From the NCBI RefSeq assembly GCF_029873635.1, contig NC_080423.1, positions 105,505,773 through 105,569,772 on the forward strand: 64,000 nt of DNA, written 5' to 3'. This document shows, piece by piece, positions 48,465 through 59,929 of the stretch (position 1 is its first letter; every line of letters starts with the position of its first letter). The notes beneath the pieces were generated by a model. It saw only the letters and a list, made by a program, of their open reading frames with translations. It did not search any database and was not told the origin of the DNA. The position numbers were made by a program, and so were the translations under genes. Source of the DNA: Malania oleifera. Taxonomy: Eukaryota; Streptophyta; Magnoliopsida; Santalales; Ximeniaceae.

Positions 48465-48978
48465 ACTTCCAAAAAAAAATATCAAAGTAAGCTTCTTGAA
48501 GAAGCTTTCCATTTCCTATATATAATAATAAACCTTAAATAAAGTAAAGCTTCTTTAAGAAGCTTTCATACTTTATATATATATATATATATATATTTGT
48601 TCTTTATCATACTATTCATTTTACTTGTTAATTTAATTAATTAATTTTATTTTATTATTATTTTTTTTTTAATTTTATTTTTTTTTTCGGTTACTACATA
48701 GCCCGTACGCTGGCAAATCACAGTCACATAGCACGACCCGTACGCCGACAAACATAGCACAGCCCGTACGCTGGCAAATCACAATCACATAGCACAGACC
48801 GTACGCCAGCAAACATATAAAAAACCTCGGCCCGTACGTCGATTTTCCATCATAAAAATTTGTATCATTCACATTTCTAGAAAACAGTCTTTCCAATGTT
48901 TTACACTCATGCCACACTAAACATACTTTCCACGTAATCAACATAACATTATTTAAACAGTATTTTTCCCAAATATAA

Positions 48979-49019
<41 letters not shown>

Positions 49020-49546
49020 ATATTTACTTTCCAGAATCAAATACTATATATATACATACATTTTCTCAAAAAGAACTAGTTTAGTTTATCCCCTTACCTG
49101 ATTCTTGGAAAGCCCCTAATAAAACTGCTCCGCACCCGCAAGGTTCCTAACTCAACACCCTGAAAATGAAAACTCTCAGTATTAAAGTTCAGTATTTTCT
49201 TACGTACAACATTTTATATAACTACCACTAAGTCAAATTCGGCTTAAGAGTCTTACCTCAACTTAGGGATGATTTCCTACGTTCCTAATTCAACACTCCT
49301 GGAAATGAAAACTCTCAGTATTAAAATTCAGTATTTCTAAGCATATAACACTTTTCTCAATTGTTACAAATCCAAATATTGAGTAAAAGGCCTTATCCTG
49401 GATTTGGGATGGTTTCCAACTTACTTTCACCAACGATCCGCTCTAGCAGATTTCGAGAGAACTTCCTCAGGAGCATCGTGCTGACTTCGGATTGTCGATC
49501 CGGCGAAGATCTGACCCGAAATAGAAGAAAGAAAGAGGGAGAACCG

Positions 49547-49598
<52 letters not shown>

Positions 49599-51278
49599 AG
49601 CTTCTTAAAGAAGCTTAAAAAATCCGGATTTCCATATTTATAAAACAGGGGATTTCGTCAACGAGCCACGTCATTCGTCGACGAATCTTTCATTAATTTT
49701 GTCGACGAAATTCAATCGGCTCAAAACCCCCCTCTCGGTATTTCTTCGTTGACGAATCCCTGTATTCGTCGACGAATTTTCTTAAGCCTTCATCGATGAA
49801 TACAGGGGATTCGTCCATGAAGCCTTGATGATCCCCTTTTTGTTTTTCCTTCCAAAATACAATTTCGTCGACGAAATCGACTGCCTCCTTCTGTTCTCGG
49901 TTTCTATTCCCTTTCTTTATTATTTAAATACCATTTTATATTCGGGTCGTTACAATATAACACAATATATCCATGGTTTTCCAACAAACCAGAGATGCAA
50001 CTCAATGCCCACTTTTTCCCAAATTGTAACATGAAAATTTCATAATTTTACCCGTTAGATTTTCCCAAATAAGTAGTCAAAACACACATAGGATCGTGAA
50101 CCACAGTTCTATCGAATCCGATTTTAAAAATAACCGATATAAACAGAATCCCCTTACCTTTCCCCGAAAATCCAACCCGAACTCTACGGATCCAAAATAG
50201 CGAACCAAGTTCCCAAAACCTATAAACCACAGTACAATAATTACTCACAATCTTACTCCCTATAGCTCTACTGAAATGGAAATGAAAATCGAACCCTACC
50301 TCGATTTTTGGGTCAAAACTCAAAGACCTCAAAATGAAGATCCATTCCATAGAACACGTAGAGATTTCTTCCCTGATCCTTGCAGTAACGTTGGTTTTTC
50401 GATTCTAATAATGAACAACGAAGAAATCTAGAGAGAGAGTGTGGCTTCGAGTTCCAGAGAAAGAGAGAGAGATAGAGAGAGAAAACCTTGATAACTTAGC
50501 TTCGAAGCAAAGAAATGGATATTTATAGTACCTTTTACTTGGCCAACTTTGTCGATAAGGCGGCGTCTTCATCGACGAGCCAGAGAAGGAAATTCGTCAA
50601 CGTAGCGGTAGTCTCGTCGACGAGCCTGAGATTTCAGAATTTCTCAAAACCTCTCGACTTCTCCTCGTCGACGAACCTCTGAATTTCGTCGACGAACCTC
50701 TGAATTTCATCGCCGAACAATAGAAGGGCCTTCATTGACAAAACTTTGGCTTCGTCGACGAAGCCTACTTAATTTACCGTTTTACCATTTTCTTATTTAT
50801 TTATTCCATATCTCACGGGTCGAGTTCTTACACGTACAATACGTGTATGCAGTTTTCTATGCTATGGTTGATGATATAGGCGTGAGTTACAGTTTATAAA
50901 TGTAGTTTCTTCGAGTTAAAGTAATGGTTATATTTTATATACACTAAAAGTCATGTTAGCCACACACTGGTAATAATTTTTTCTGCCTTACTGAGAAGTG
51001 TCTCACCCCAGCAAATTATTAACTTTTCAAGTCCTTCTAGAGATCGTGCTTAGAGTGAGTGGTTGTAAGATATGAAACTTTATATTTTTATTCTAAATCC
51101 TTGGACTGTAATAATGCTATTTAGAGATGCTTATATTGGTGATAGTATAGAATTCTGGTATTTTATTTGAGAATGTTTAATTATTTTCCGCTGCTTTGAT
51201 GATATTTTTTGGTATCAAAGATCTATGAATAGAACACATAACACCCCGGGCCCCACTTTCGAGGTTCGGGGCATTACA

Positions 51279-51640
51279 TTAAAAGTTTATATGGGCATTT
51301 TGCTTTACAAACTATGTCTTTTATATCTAATTTGAGACCTTATACTAAAGTAGTAGTTATTTTTTGTTATAATTCTAGAATTCAACTTTTTAACTTTATT
51401 ACTAGTTGGAAGTAATGAGATATGTAGAGAAACAAAAAAGGATCAAAATAGAAGTAGATAGAAGGGAAAGGGTGTAATACTTTTGTCTTCAACTAATTGC
51501 AAGAATTATAAGTTTTTTTTATTTATTTTGTTGATTGAAAGTAATGAACTCTGAGTCATAATTTAATGGTCATCCCATCATGTTAAGTACTTCTTTGCTC
51601 ATAAACTATAGGATCTAATTAGTTTTTTGAACTACCAACT
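51279..51640 (+). repeat. Segmental duplication copy 2, part right of the LTR stack
   Basis: TTTTATATCTAATTTGA, TGTTATAATTCTAG and CAACTTTTTAACTTTATTA correspond to about 36090-36520 of copy 1. Copy 2 keeps only about one unit of the AGATCTTAAGA array. Confidence 0.6.
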
Positions 51641-51721
51641 CCCTTGCAAGTAAATAAGAAATATATTTTTGTCTTATTGTCGAACTTATTGAATAATGTC
51701 ATGTCTATGCCAAAGTTTGAT

Positions 51722-51875
51722 ATATATAGCTTTCAATCGACATCGGTAGCTTTTGGTCAAATCAATGTTATTATTACGTCTCTTAAAAATTATATATATA
51801 TATATATAGCTTTTGATCAATATCGGTAGCTTTTGATCAAATTAGTGATATTATTACGTCTCTTAAAAATAATTA
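51722..51875 (+). repeat. Tandem duplication of about 75 bp
   Basis: ATCGGTAGCTTTTG.TCAAAT and TTATTACGTCTCTTAAAAAT each occur twice, separated by a (TA)n run. Confidence 0.9.
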
Positions 51876-52341
51876 TTCTTACTAAAGTCTTAAATTTGTA
51901 GCATTTTTTGTACTATCCTTCCATATATAAGTTTTCTTTTTCTTAAAAAAAAAATGATATTACCTTTTTCAACTAGTCTATTTTCAATACCTAATTAAAC
52001 ATACTCAAAAACTATAGTGGGCAATGTGAAAATTTGTTAATCTTGAATATTTAAATAAGAAAAAATGATTTCAATATATGAATTAAAATATCAGGCAATT
52101 AAAAAGTATGTATTCAAAAATTAAAAATTACTAAAACAAGAATGGTAAAGTGAGTGAATACTGGAATGACATTAAAAGATAAATTAAGAAATAAATATAT
52201 ACATGACCACATCCCTAAAAGATATAATAAGGGAGGAGTATTTAAGATAAGTTAGGCACTAGGTTAAGTAATACACTTAAGAACAGGCTAATTACTATTA
52301 TATTGTATTTGAGAGCATGAATTTTGATTTTTTTTTTTTAT

Positions 52342-52640
52342 TACATATGATCTTCAGCCACCAACAAGTCCTTTGAACCTCCTAGTGCAGCATCAAACTT
52401 ACAGATCAGTGTCCTCTCCCTAGGTCTCGCTGATTAGGTAAAGTCTAGAATGCGGACAGGGCTTCCGTGCATCAGTTGAACGTTCGGCCAACCCAACTTC
52501 CAAGACACATCTTCATTACCATTCACGATCCCCACTGGTTCACAGAAAACTCTCACCATTCATGGTCACCGCTGGCTCACAGAGTAAATTCTCGCCATCC
52601 ACAGACTCTGTTGGCTCCATGAGTTTATCAATCTGGAATT
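52342..52640 (+). repeat. Dispersed repeat, copy 2 (other copy 10190-10505)
   Basis: CAGCCACCAACAAGTCC, CTTACAGATCAGTGTCCTC, GCATCAGTTGAACGTTCGG and three CCATTCACGR...GCTGG units follow the same order as 10190-10505. It is somewhat more decayed and shows no Helitron-like flank. Confidence 0.7.
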
Positions 52641-54830
52641 GAAGCATGAATTTAGAATCTTAAATTTAAATTAAGTGGGTTTGTACAAAATTTAATACAA
52701 TTTTGCTTTACGTCTTTTTTATGTTCATAGTTAAATTCAACATCTAGAATTAGTGGAAATAGAAAAGAACTGAAAGATAAGGGTAGATTGAAATAACTTG
52801 AAATGAGATTTGGTAGACGATTTTGTCCAAGTTCAGACACAGAAAAATTCTTATATCCGAGAATTTTGTTGGGCTTAAGACTTGGTTTAATGTTGATATT
52901 GTGCTCTTACCAATTATTAGTGTAAAATATTCTATTCATAATATTAAATGACTTAATTATTATTACTATAAAATATTTTATTTTCTAATATTAAAAAAAA
53001 ATTGCTTAAGGGAAACGCTAACGAAGACGTGCAGCACTTAAATTTCCCAGAGTTAGCTGCAGCAACATTGATTGAATACTCAATTAATTAAAGATTTAAT
53101 TAATTATCATCAATAATTAATGAATTAAATAATTTTCAATTAATGTTACCGCTCCCAAGACTTTGACAGCATATAATTAATTAATCAATTGCCTATTTGG
53201 TAATTTACTTGTTCATTTGTTTATTTAATTATTTGCTGGCAACTCCTATTACCCCGATATTTAATTAAATAATTAAATAAAAGTTTGGCATGAGATAAGT
53301 TTTTTATCCTATAATCAAAAATATTTTTTTACGACTTAGACCTTTTTGTCAACAAGTTCACTAATTTCAAAGAATGTTTTTTTTTTTTGGTAAGTAATTT
53401 CTAAGGATGATTGGATGCAAATATAATGGGTTTCTTGGGCATCTATTGTAATGTAATAATTTATATTTGTAACATTAAAAGATAATATTTAGACTTCGAT
53501 TTCACGTAATTTGGTCTTTTTCTAATAATTGATAGTGTTTAATGTTCAAATCGGGTTTTGGGTTTCAACTAGTCTACAAAGGGAAAGTCTCCTCTTAATT
53601 TTCTCTCTTTTCAAGTAACTATGTGCTAGAGTCAAATGTCTCATTAGTAATATTAAATTTATTTACCCTATGTTCGAGGAAACTTTGGATTTGAAGTTGT
53701 ATTAGGTTTAGATAAGATGTAAGATAAAATTGTATTAAAAATTGTCTGAATTCAAATATAAGATTTGAAATTCATACTTCCAAACACTACCTTAATTGAC
53801 TTATTAGATTATAATAAAATAACAGTAACAGCTAGGCGGGCATTCAAATCCTATTAGTTAAGTAAATATGGTAAATGAATCTCGACATCAGTTCTATGGT
53901 TCATTTCTCTAGATCTCGAATTTGGCGGGGTGATTTTAAAGATGAGGGGCTTGGGTAAAAAGGATTATAGTAAAAACTTATATTTCTATTTAGTATTATT
54001 TTTATTTTTATTTTCTATTTTTAGTTATGTAAAATGAAGAAATATAATATGAAAGTTTTTTTTTTAATGTTAATAGTTTCCTATGATTTTTAGATATTTT
54101 TGAAAAAAAAATTTATTTTAGCAACCTGTTATTAAAATATAAACAAGTTTTTGATATCAAGAATTAATTTTAGTTGGTTAAATTAAATTTTGTATCTATT
54201 GAATTTTTTATTAAAATTGAAATTAAATATACCAATAAAATTTTAAATTTTAAAAAATATGTTTTAAAATTATTTTTACTATTTTTCAAATGTAATATAT
54301 TAATAATATTGTTTCTGTAGCACTGAATGAGTTGTTTTTAATTAAGTAAAATAATTATAATAATTATTTATGTCTGTACTATAATATTTTTTTCAAACTT
54401 TTTAATTATGTTTAAATTTTTATTTGATCCAAAGACGAAAAAATGAACATTTGTTTGGTCAAAAACTTTATATTTTTTAGTTTTGAGAAAATTGTTTATT
54501 TTTATTTTTTGATTTTTCTTTCATATTACCAAACTGTCATTAATTGTCTCTTTAAGAGCACTCACTAGCCAATCTTTGGGGCCTGAGGGGTTAAAACAAA
54601 AAAGAAGGTAAATATAACTAACAAGGGCCTGCATATAGGCCCACTGCGATGCGATGGATGTACTGACCAAAGCCCAACCTGAGTTGTGTGAAGTGGTTAG
54701 GCTTAAGGGAAGCCCAACATCAAGGTGTAGTTGGCAGTTGCATCCAAAGGTGGCCCAGGCCCATATAGAAGTTGATGAATTTGGGCTAGGCTTGGGAGGA
54801 CCCATAGTTTATGGGCATAATCTGAAGTAA
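52641..54830. other. AT-rich intergenic DNA
   Basis: No gene was recognised. 54540-54810 is less AT-rich and contains repeated AAGCCCAAC/GGCCCA phrases, but it has no supported open frame. Confidence 0.45.
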
Positions 54831-54831
54831 G

Positions 54832-55325
54832 GTGACAAAACGGTTTAACGGGTCGGATTTGGGCAGGTCACAAATGATGGAGGTTAAATACGTTTAGAAT
54901 AAACATAGGTGAATAATATCTAAATCCAAACACGTCCATTGAATAAACATATCATATATAGGTATGTATTAAGTACTCGTTTAAAAATATAATTTGTTTA
55001 TTTAAAATATTTTTCTTTAACATGTCATCAAAATTGTTTTAATTTTTTTCTTAAAAAAAACAGCACTTAAAATTTAAAAATAAAAATAAATAATAAAAAA
55101 CCTAAAAGCAGGCATCCCAAAGGCCAAAGAGCACGATAGCGAAAAACAAAAAAAAACAATTAAAATGTAAATGGGTCACCCGATGGGTAGCCAACCCAAA
55201 CCTACCCAACTCGTTAATCAACTCGTTTATAAATGAGTCACCTCCTTCCAAACTCAAATTTGGTCTAAATGGGCAGGTGAGGTGACGAATCATTTGTCAG
55301 GTTTTGACCTGTTTTGTCATCCCTA
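54832..55325. mobile_element. MITE with GATGACAAAAC termini
   Basis: GGTGACAAAACGGTTTAACG at the left pairs with GACCTGTTTTGTCATCCCTA at the right, about 14 bp of imperfect inverted repeat. Subterminal GGGTCGG/GGGTAGCC motifs and an AT-rich centre fit a non-autonomous hAT-like element. The target duplication is not clear. Confidence 0.5.
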
Positions 55326-55959
55326 ATCAACAATAAATGTATATGGCATGCACATATAATTATTTTATTTCATTTTGACTAATGTTATGAGTCATGGATC
55401 ATAGGCTCATGTGACAACAACAAATTTTGAGAATGTACATAGAGAGCCCATAATTTCCTCTTATTTGTCAATGACTTTGACCCTATTTTTGGGAATGTGA
55501 ATTTTAGATCCTAAATTTGAATTTGTGTAGATTTTAATAAGATTTAGTAAAAAGAATTGTATTGAATTTCTTTCAAATTCACTCAAATTTAAATTCAAGC
55601 CCTAAAGTCTATGCTGTCAAACACTATCTGACTATTTTATTTTTAATTTAAAGAACAATAATTTTTTTATATACAAAAAATTTTAATTTTAGATGAATTA
55701 TAGGCTTTAAAAATGAGTCAATTCCATTTAATTTGGTGCCTAATTAACCAAATTGAAGTGAACAATTACGGCATTACCAATAATGACTAATCATTCCTTC
55801 TTTAAATAAACCAATAGGACTAAAGTAGTAAAAAAAATATGTAAATTTTTGTAAGTTAAAAAGTTATAAAAAAAAAAATACTAGTTGTTAGAATTAAATA
55901 AAAGTAACAAAAATGGGTAATGATAAATTTCTGATTTAGAGAAATTAAAACAAGTTTAT

Positions 55960-56050
55960 AGGTTTGGTTGTATTAAAATACGAAGCGGAAAATTAAATGA
56001 TTTTTTTGGTTGTATTAAAATACAAAGCAGAAAATTAAATGATTTTTTTC
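55960..56050 (+). repeat. Tandem duplication of about 42 bp
   Basis: GGTTGTATTAAAATACGAAG, then AAAATTAAATGATTTTTT, occurs twice with two substitutions. Confidence 0.9.
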
Positions 56051-56066
56051 TACTTACTTCGACAGC

Positions 56067-56068
56067 AA

Positions 56069-56111
<43 letters not shown>
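56067..56111. repeat. (AAT)n microsatellite
   Basis: About 14 uninterrupted AAT units. Confidence 0.95.
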
Positions 56112-59100
56112 TTCATGTCAAACGAATAATGGTCTTTTCCTATTTAAAAAAAAAAGCTTAAAATTCAACTACTTATTAAAAACTAATGCCAAAAATTTGG
56201 TAGTCCTAAAAGTAATAAAATTGTATTTCCCAAAACACCCATGACTAATCATTATTATTCCTAAATTAGCCTCACTCTATATTTTATCTTAACTTCTCTT
56301 ATTCTTTCATATTCTCCAATTCCTATTTTTTTGCACTCTTTCATTTCTCAACCTCTTCATATCTCTTCGCCATTTGTCTCTCAGTCTCTCTCACACTATT
56401 TCCTTTTCACTTCTTTGATCCTTCTTCATCGAATCACTGTGTGAGAATTCAATGTCAAGTAATTTTGAGTAATTCAGAATTTTGCAAATGTGGTGCTCAG
56501 AATCGAGGATTCGAATTTTTAATTATTAGTGAATGTTGTGATGAGTTAGTTGTAATATATTTGAAGATTTCCAAGTTACTTCCATATTTTTTTCCCTTGC
56601 AAATCTTTGTCAACATTTTTTTTTTATTTAATTTTGTTTTCGTTGTGTTTGAGAGAGAAAGGAATAAGCTTATGACTCGTCTTTGTCTCCATATCCATCT
56701 CAGAAGTCAAAATGACTCCCTAGGATATGGATTTTGAAGAACGAAGAACTTTATTGAAGTCATCATTTTATGTGAAACTTTCACTAAGTAGTCTACTAAT
56801 GCTTACTCTCAAGCCTGTTGATTGTCCTCCCTATCTTAATTTTTTATTGATCTCGAAAGATCTATTGAGGAGGCAAATACAAGACTAGCGCTGCCTTATA
56901 ATATGAGAAACGAAGGATCCTATTCTTGCACAATGATAAAAGAGATCGGAAAGGCTTTCGACAAAAGATTTTGAAAGGAGAGCCTCAAAGTGAAAAAAGT
57001 GATTCGCCATAATGTTGATATACAAGAAACTAAAAGAGTTTTTACACCCGGTAATTGAGCTAGATGCAATCTACCCGACAAAATTTGGGGCCATAACCAA
57101 CATTAGTAATGTTTTAGACTATTTATAGCCTCTCACTGAATTTTTTTAGGCATATCTAATGCTAAAAATATGCATATCCATTTTTTTATTTTTTTTTATT
57201 ATTTTTTGGTTGAAGAACCAGTTGCCCTATTTGTAAAATTATTTATGGAAGTTCCAAAATAATTCTACATAATATTTTAAGATAATATAAGTTGGTTACA
57301 AGACTTCTTGACGGTAGGAGGTCTAGATTGATTTGATTAAGCACTAAAGCCAATTCTTGATTTACTAGGAGGTCATTGTGGGTCAGTCACATTTTTTCCC
57401 GATATGGTTTCACTTTGGAGGAGTTGAAAGATTCGTCCAAGTTGGAGTTTTGAGTCAAAAAAAAAAAAAAAAATTGTTTCAAGTTAGGATCCTACTAAAA
57501 AATTTTCTTCATATGTTCTTAATCATATTATTTTTTGACTCTTTTTCACCATTATTATGATGTTTTTATTCATGGTTATAATTGGTTTTTTTTTTTTTAA
57601 ATCATATTAATAGAATAGATAATTAGTAAAAATTAAATGAAAATTATAATAAGTATAAATATACTAAGAGTTTGTTTGGCACAAGGATTTTTCTTTGAAA
57701 GAAAAATAAGAAGAAACCTGATTTTTTATTATATTTTTCTTTATATTAAACTATTTTAAATATATAAGTTTGCTTTAATTTGATAGTATAAGCAAAAAAA
57801 AAATGTTACTAAAAGTAAAATTTTGTTTGATACGATAATATTTTTTATTTTCTTTTGTACTTTCCTCATTAACGAAATGTAAAAAAAAAATGTTTATCCT
57901 TTTTTTTATCACCTTCGTTCTTTAATCCAATCCTCTATATGTAATTAAGGAAAGTTTAATAAATTATAAATCATATTAATTAATAAATTGTGTATGAGGT
58001 TATTTTAATTTTGCATTTTTAATTCCTATGTTACTATATGAGATTTGTATTAATTATTATTTTAGCAGTTTCAATTTAATGCAATTTTCAAAAATAAAAT
58101 AAAAGTTTATTTGTAGTTCAAAAATAGAAGAATGCGGAAAAGAAATACATATTTCTAAGAATTTAACATATAATTAATATAAAAAAAAATTTATCCTATT
58201 GCAAGTGAATTAAAAATAATTAGGGTTGTGCCAACCATTTTCGATTATCTTACAATAAATAAATATTTGCAAGAAAAAAATTTGGATTAATCATTTCTAA
58301 TTTACAATTGAATTTATTTGACACTAAGCATATGCTTAATTAGTAGCACGGATTTTATGTTTGGGACTTTGAATTGTGTGAATTCAAACAAAATCTAATA
58401 ATATTAATTTTTTTTTCTAAATTCATACAAAATTTAATTACTTCAAAAATTGTATTTGTTGAATATAAAAAAAAATATCTTCTTTAATTTATGTACATTT
58501 ACAAAAACCATGTAATCCTAGTAAGTATATTTCTATGGAAATCTTTTTCAATTTGAGTACATTTATGGGCACTAAAGGTTTTGTAAGGTTTTAATAACTT
58601 AAAATAGAAATATTTTCATACGGAAAATGGGAAAATGCATAGCTAAGTATGGTATTCAACAATAATGGAAATATTTTCATAATAATAATAATAATAAGTA
58701 TGAATTTCAAATCTAAGTCTATATAAATCCTGAGACAACAAAGCTAATGCTCATGTGCAATTTGTTTGAAGGAGTGAAAAGTAAGAAAATGATTCTCACT
58801 GCAGCATTAAAGTTCCTGTCATCAATGATGGATGGCTCGCTTATTTTAGGAAATTTCAACTACAAAGAGTTTTGCTGAAAGTTAAAGGATGAGAAGAAGG
58901 TCTTTGCTTGTGGCAAGTCGCTGAAGCTCTCATAGAATATTCAGTCATCAATATTATCAATATTTGTACTATGCAATCATCTTACCTATCTCTCTCTCTC
59001 TCTCCCCTAAATAATCACGAGATTTTTGTACAAGTGACGTGAGTTCTCATAATTAGTTGAGCTTTTTACACAACTAATACTGACAAACTACAAGATGCTT

Positions 59101-59516
59101 GTAAAAAATTATTATGACAGTTATAGAGATACTCTCTTGAATGTCGTCTTTGTAATTATCTTAATTTTTTTAACATTGCTCACACTAAAGAGACTTCTTT
59201 TTTTTCCTAACATCTTTATTGGAAAAGGATATAGCAAAATATCACTTCCAAGCTTCAATCTAAGAATCCTTTTGCTTCTTAGATCAAGTTAACTTGTAAA
59301 AAGAAAATTCCACATCTATAATTTAAATTCCACATTTGAGCAATTAACCAATTTTGGTACACAAGAATGGAATAAAACAGAATGAAATCAAATTTTTATG
59401 ATTCTACATATTTACCACATAATTTTTCATTTCATTCCATTCTCATTCTTTCATTACAATATATCAAATACTATATTTTGGTATTTGAGGTCAATCAAAG
59501 GATTTTACTCATTCTG
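56112..59516. other. AT-rich intergenic DNA
   Basis: No gene was recognised. The CT-rich stretch at 56270-56430 looks leader-like, but the following frame (56441-56737) has no known motif and is not supported as a gene. Fragments at 58740-58930 show no clear coding. Confidence 0.4.
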
Positions 59517-59745
59517 TGTTAGGACCCTGTGAGCAACTAGAAAAATTTGGAACACCATAAATTTACATGGTTCGGTCAAGATCGACCTACGTCCACGGAG
59601 CACACCACAATTCACTAAAATTCCGCCGGAAAGAAATACAACTCTCTCAGCTTCTCCCTTCCTCACACTCTCTTCTTCCTCTCCTTTTTCTCTGTATCTT
59701 CTTTGTGCATCTTTCAACTTTCCACAACTCCTCTATTTTTCCTGG
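59517..59745 (-). mobile_element. Partial copia LTR related to the 26-35 kb element
   Basis: On the minus strand the segment ends CACAGGGTCCTAACA and contains TGTGGTGTGCTCCGTGGACG and CCGGCG, matching the 3' two-thirds of the LTR at 34826-35179. The rest of the LTR and the element are absent. Confidence 0.8.
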
Positions 59746-59929
59746 GGTGACAATTTCTGGAAAACTGTGGATACTATCACTGGGTCTTGTTTCTGAGTGA
59801 TAAGACTAAATATTAAATGGAGATTAAAGATGTGAAGATAAATGGTTGTAGAAGAATAATTTATGAATTATAGCAGTGTATTGGTTGTGTGATAGTAATT
59901 GTATGATGAAACTAGTTACTCCCTTTGCA

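Larger units (their letters stand above)
46460..48698 (-). mobile_element. LTR C-inner: solo LTR of the same family nested in C-outer
   Basis: It is bounded by TGTAACGACCTGCTC and CGGTTACTACA. The flanks CAGCC (46455-46459) and TAGCC (48699-48703) match at four of five bases. Its 2.24 kb aligns with C-outer for most of its length, for example ATGACTGGGTTGTGTGGCCC at about 46013 and 47086. Its upstream part lacks the GTCGAC palindromes and is instead AT-rich. Confidence 0.83.
45380..49954 (-). mobile_element. LTR C-outer: solo LTR with perfect ATATA duplication
   Basis: It is bounded by TGTCACGACCTGC and CGGGTCGTTACA and flanked by ATATA on both sides (45375-45379, 49955-49959). Without the inner insertion its length is about 2.34 kb. 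The minus strand gives a palindrome array (49650-49880), TATA at about 49636-49645 and a GA run (49551-49594). It carries remnants of a GTACGCCGG minisatellite into which C-inner inserted. Confidence 0.85.
44541..50832 (-). mobile_element. LTR D: minus-strand gypsy-type LTR split by C-outer
   Basis: On the minus strand it starts TGTAAGAACTCGACCCG at 50832. A palindrome array (50545-50770) and a TATA box (TATAAATA, 50519-50530) follow, then a leader with GA runs. It is interrupted by C-outer at 45380-49954 and resumes at 44541-45379. The low end (TGTCATTG) is approximate. It lies head to tail-end with B in opposite orientation. Confidence 0.55.
41011..51278 (+). mobile_element. LTR A: outermost solo-type gypsy LTR of a nested stack
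   Basis: It starts TGTAAAGACCC and ends GGTTCGGGGCATTACA. The flanks TTAAT (41006-41010) and TTAAA (51279-51283) match at four of five bases, consistent with an old target duplication. It is split: 41011-42417 and 50833-51278 together give about 1.85 kb, and everything between is later insertion. The TATA box is at 41225-41232 on +, followed by a CT-rich stretch (41270-41365). No internal coding domains were seen. Gypsy origin is inferred from termini. Confidence 0.7.

Noticed and set aside
48113-48525. Long Ser-Leu or Arg-Glu open frames on both strands
   Set aside because: They are translations of the (GA)n run in LTR C-inner.
56441-56737. 98-residue open frame after a CT-rich leader-like stretch
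   Set aside because: No recognisable domain and a hydrophobic Phe-rich end typical of AT-rich noise; no splice continuation was found.
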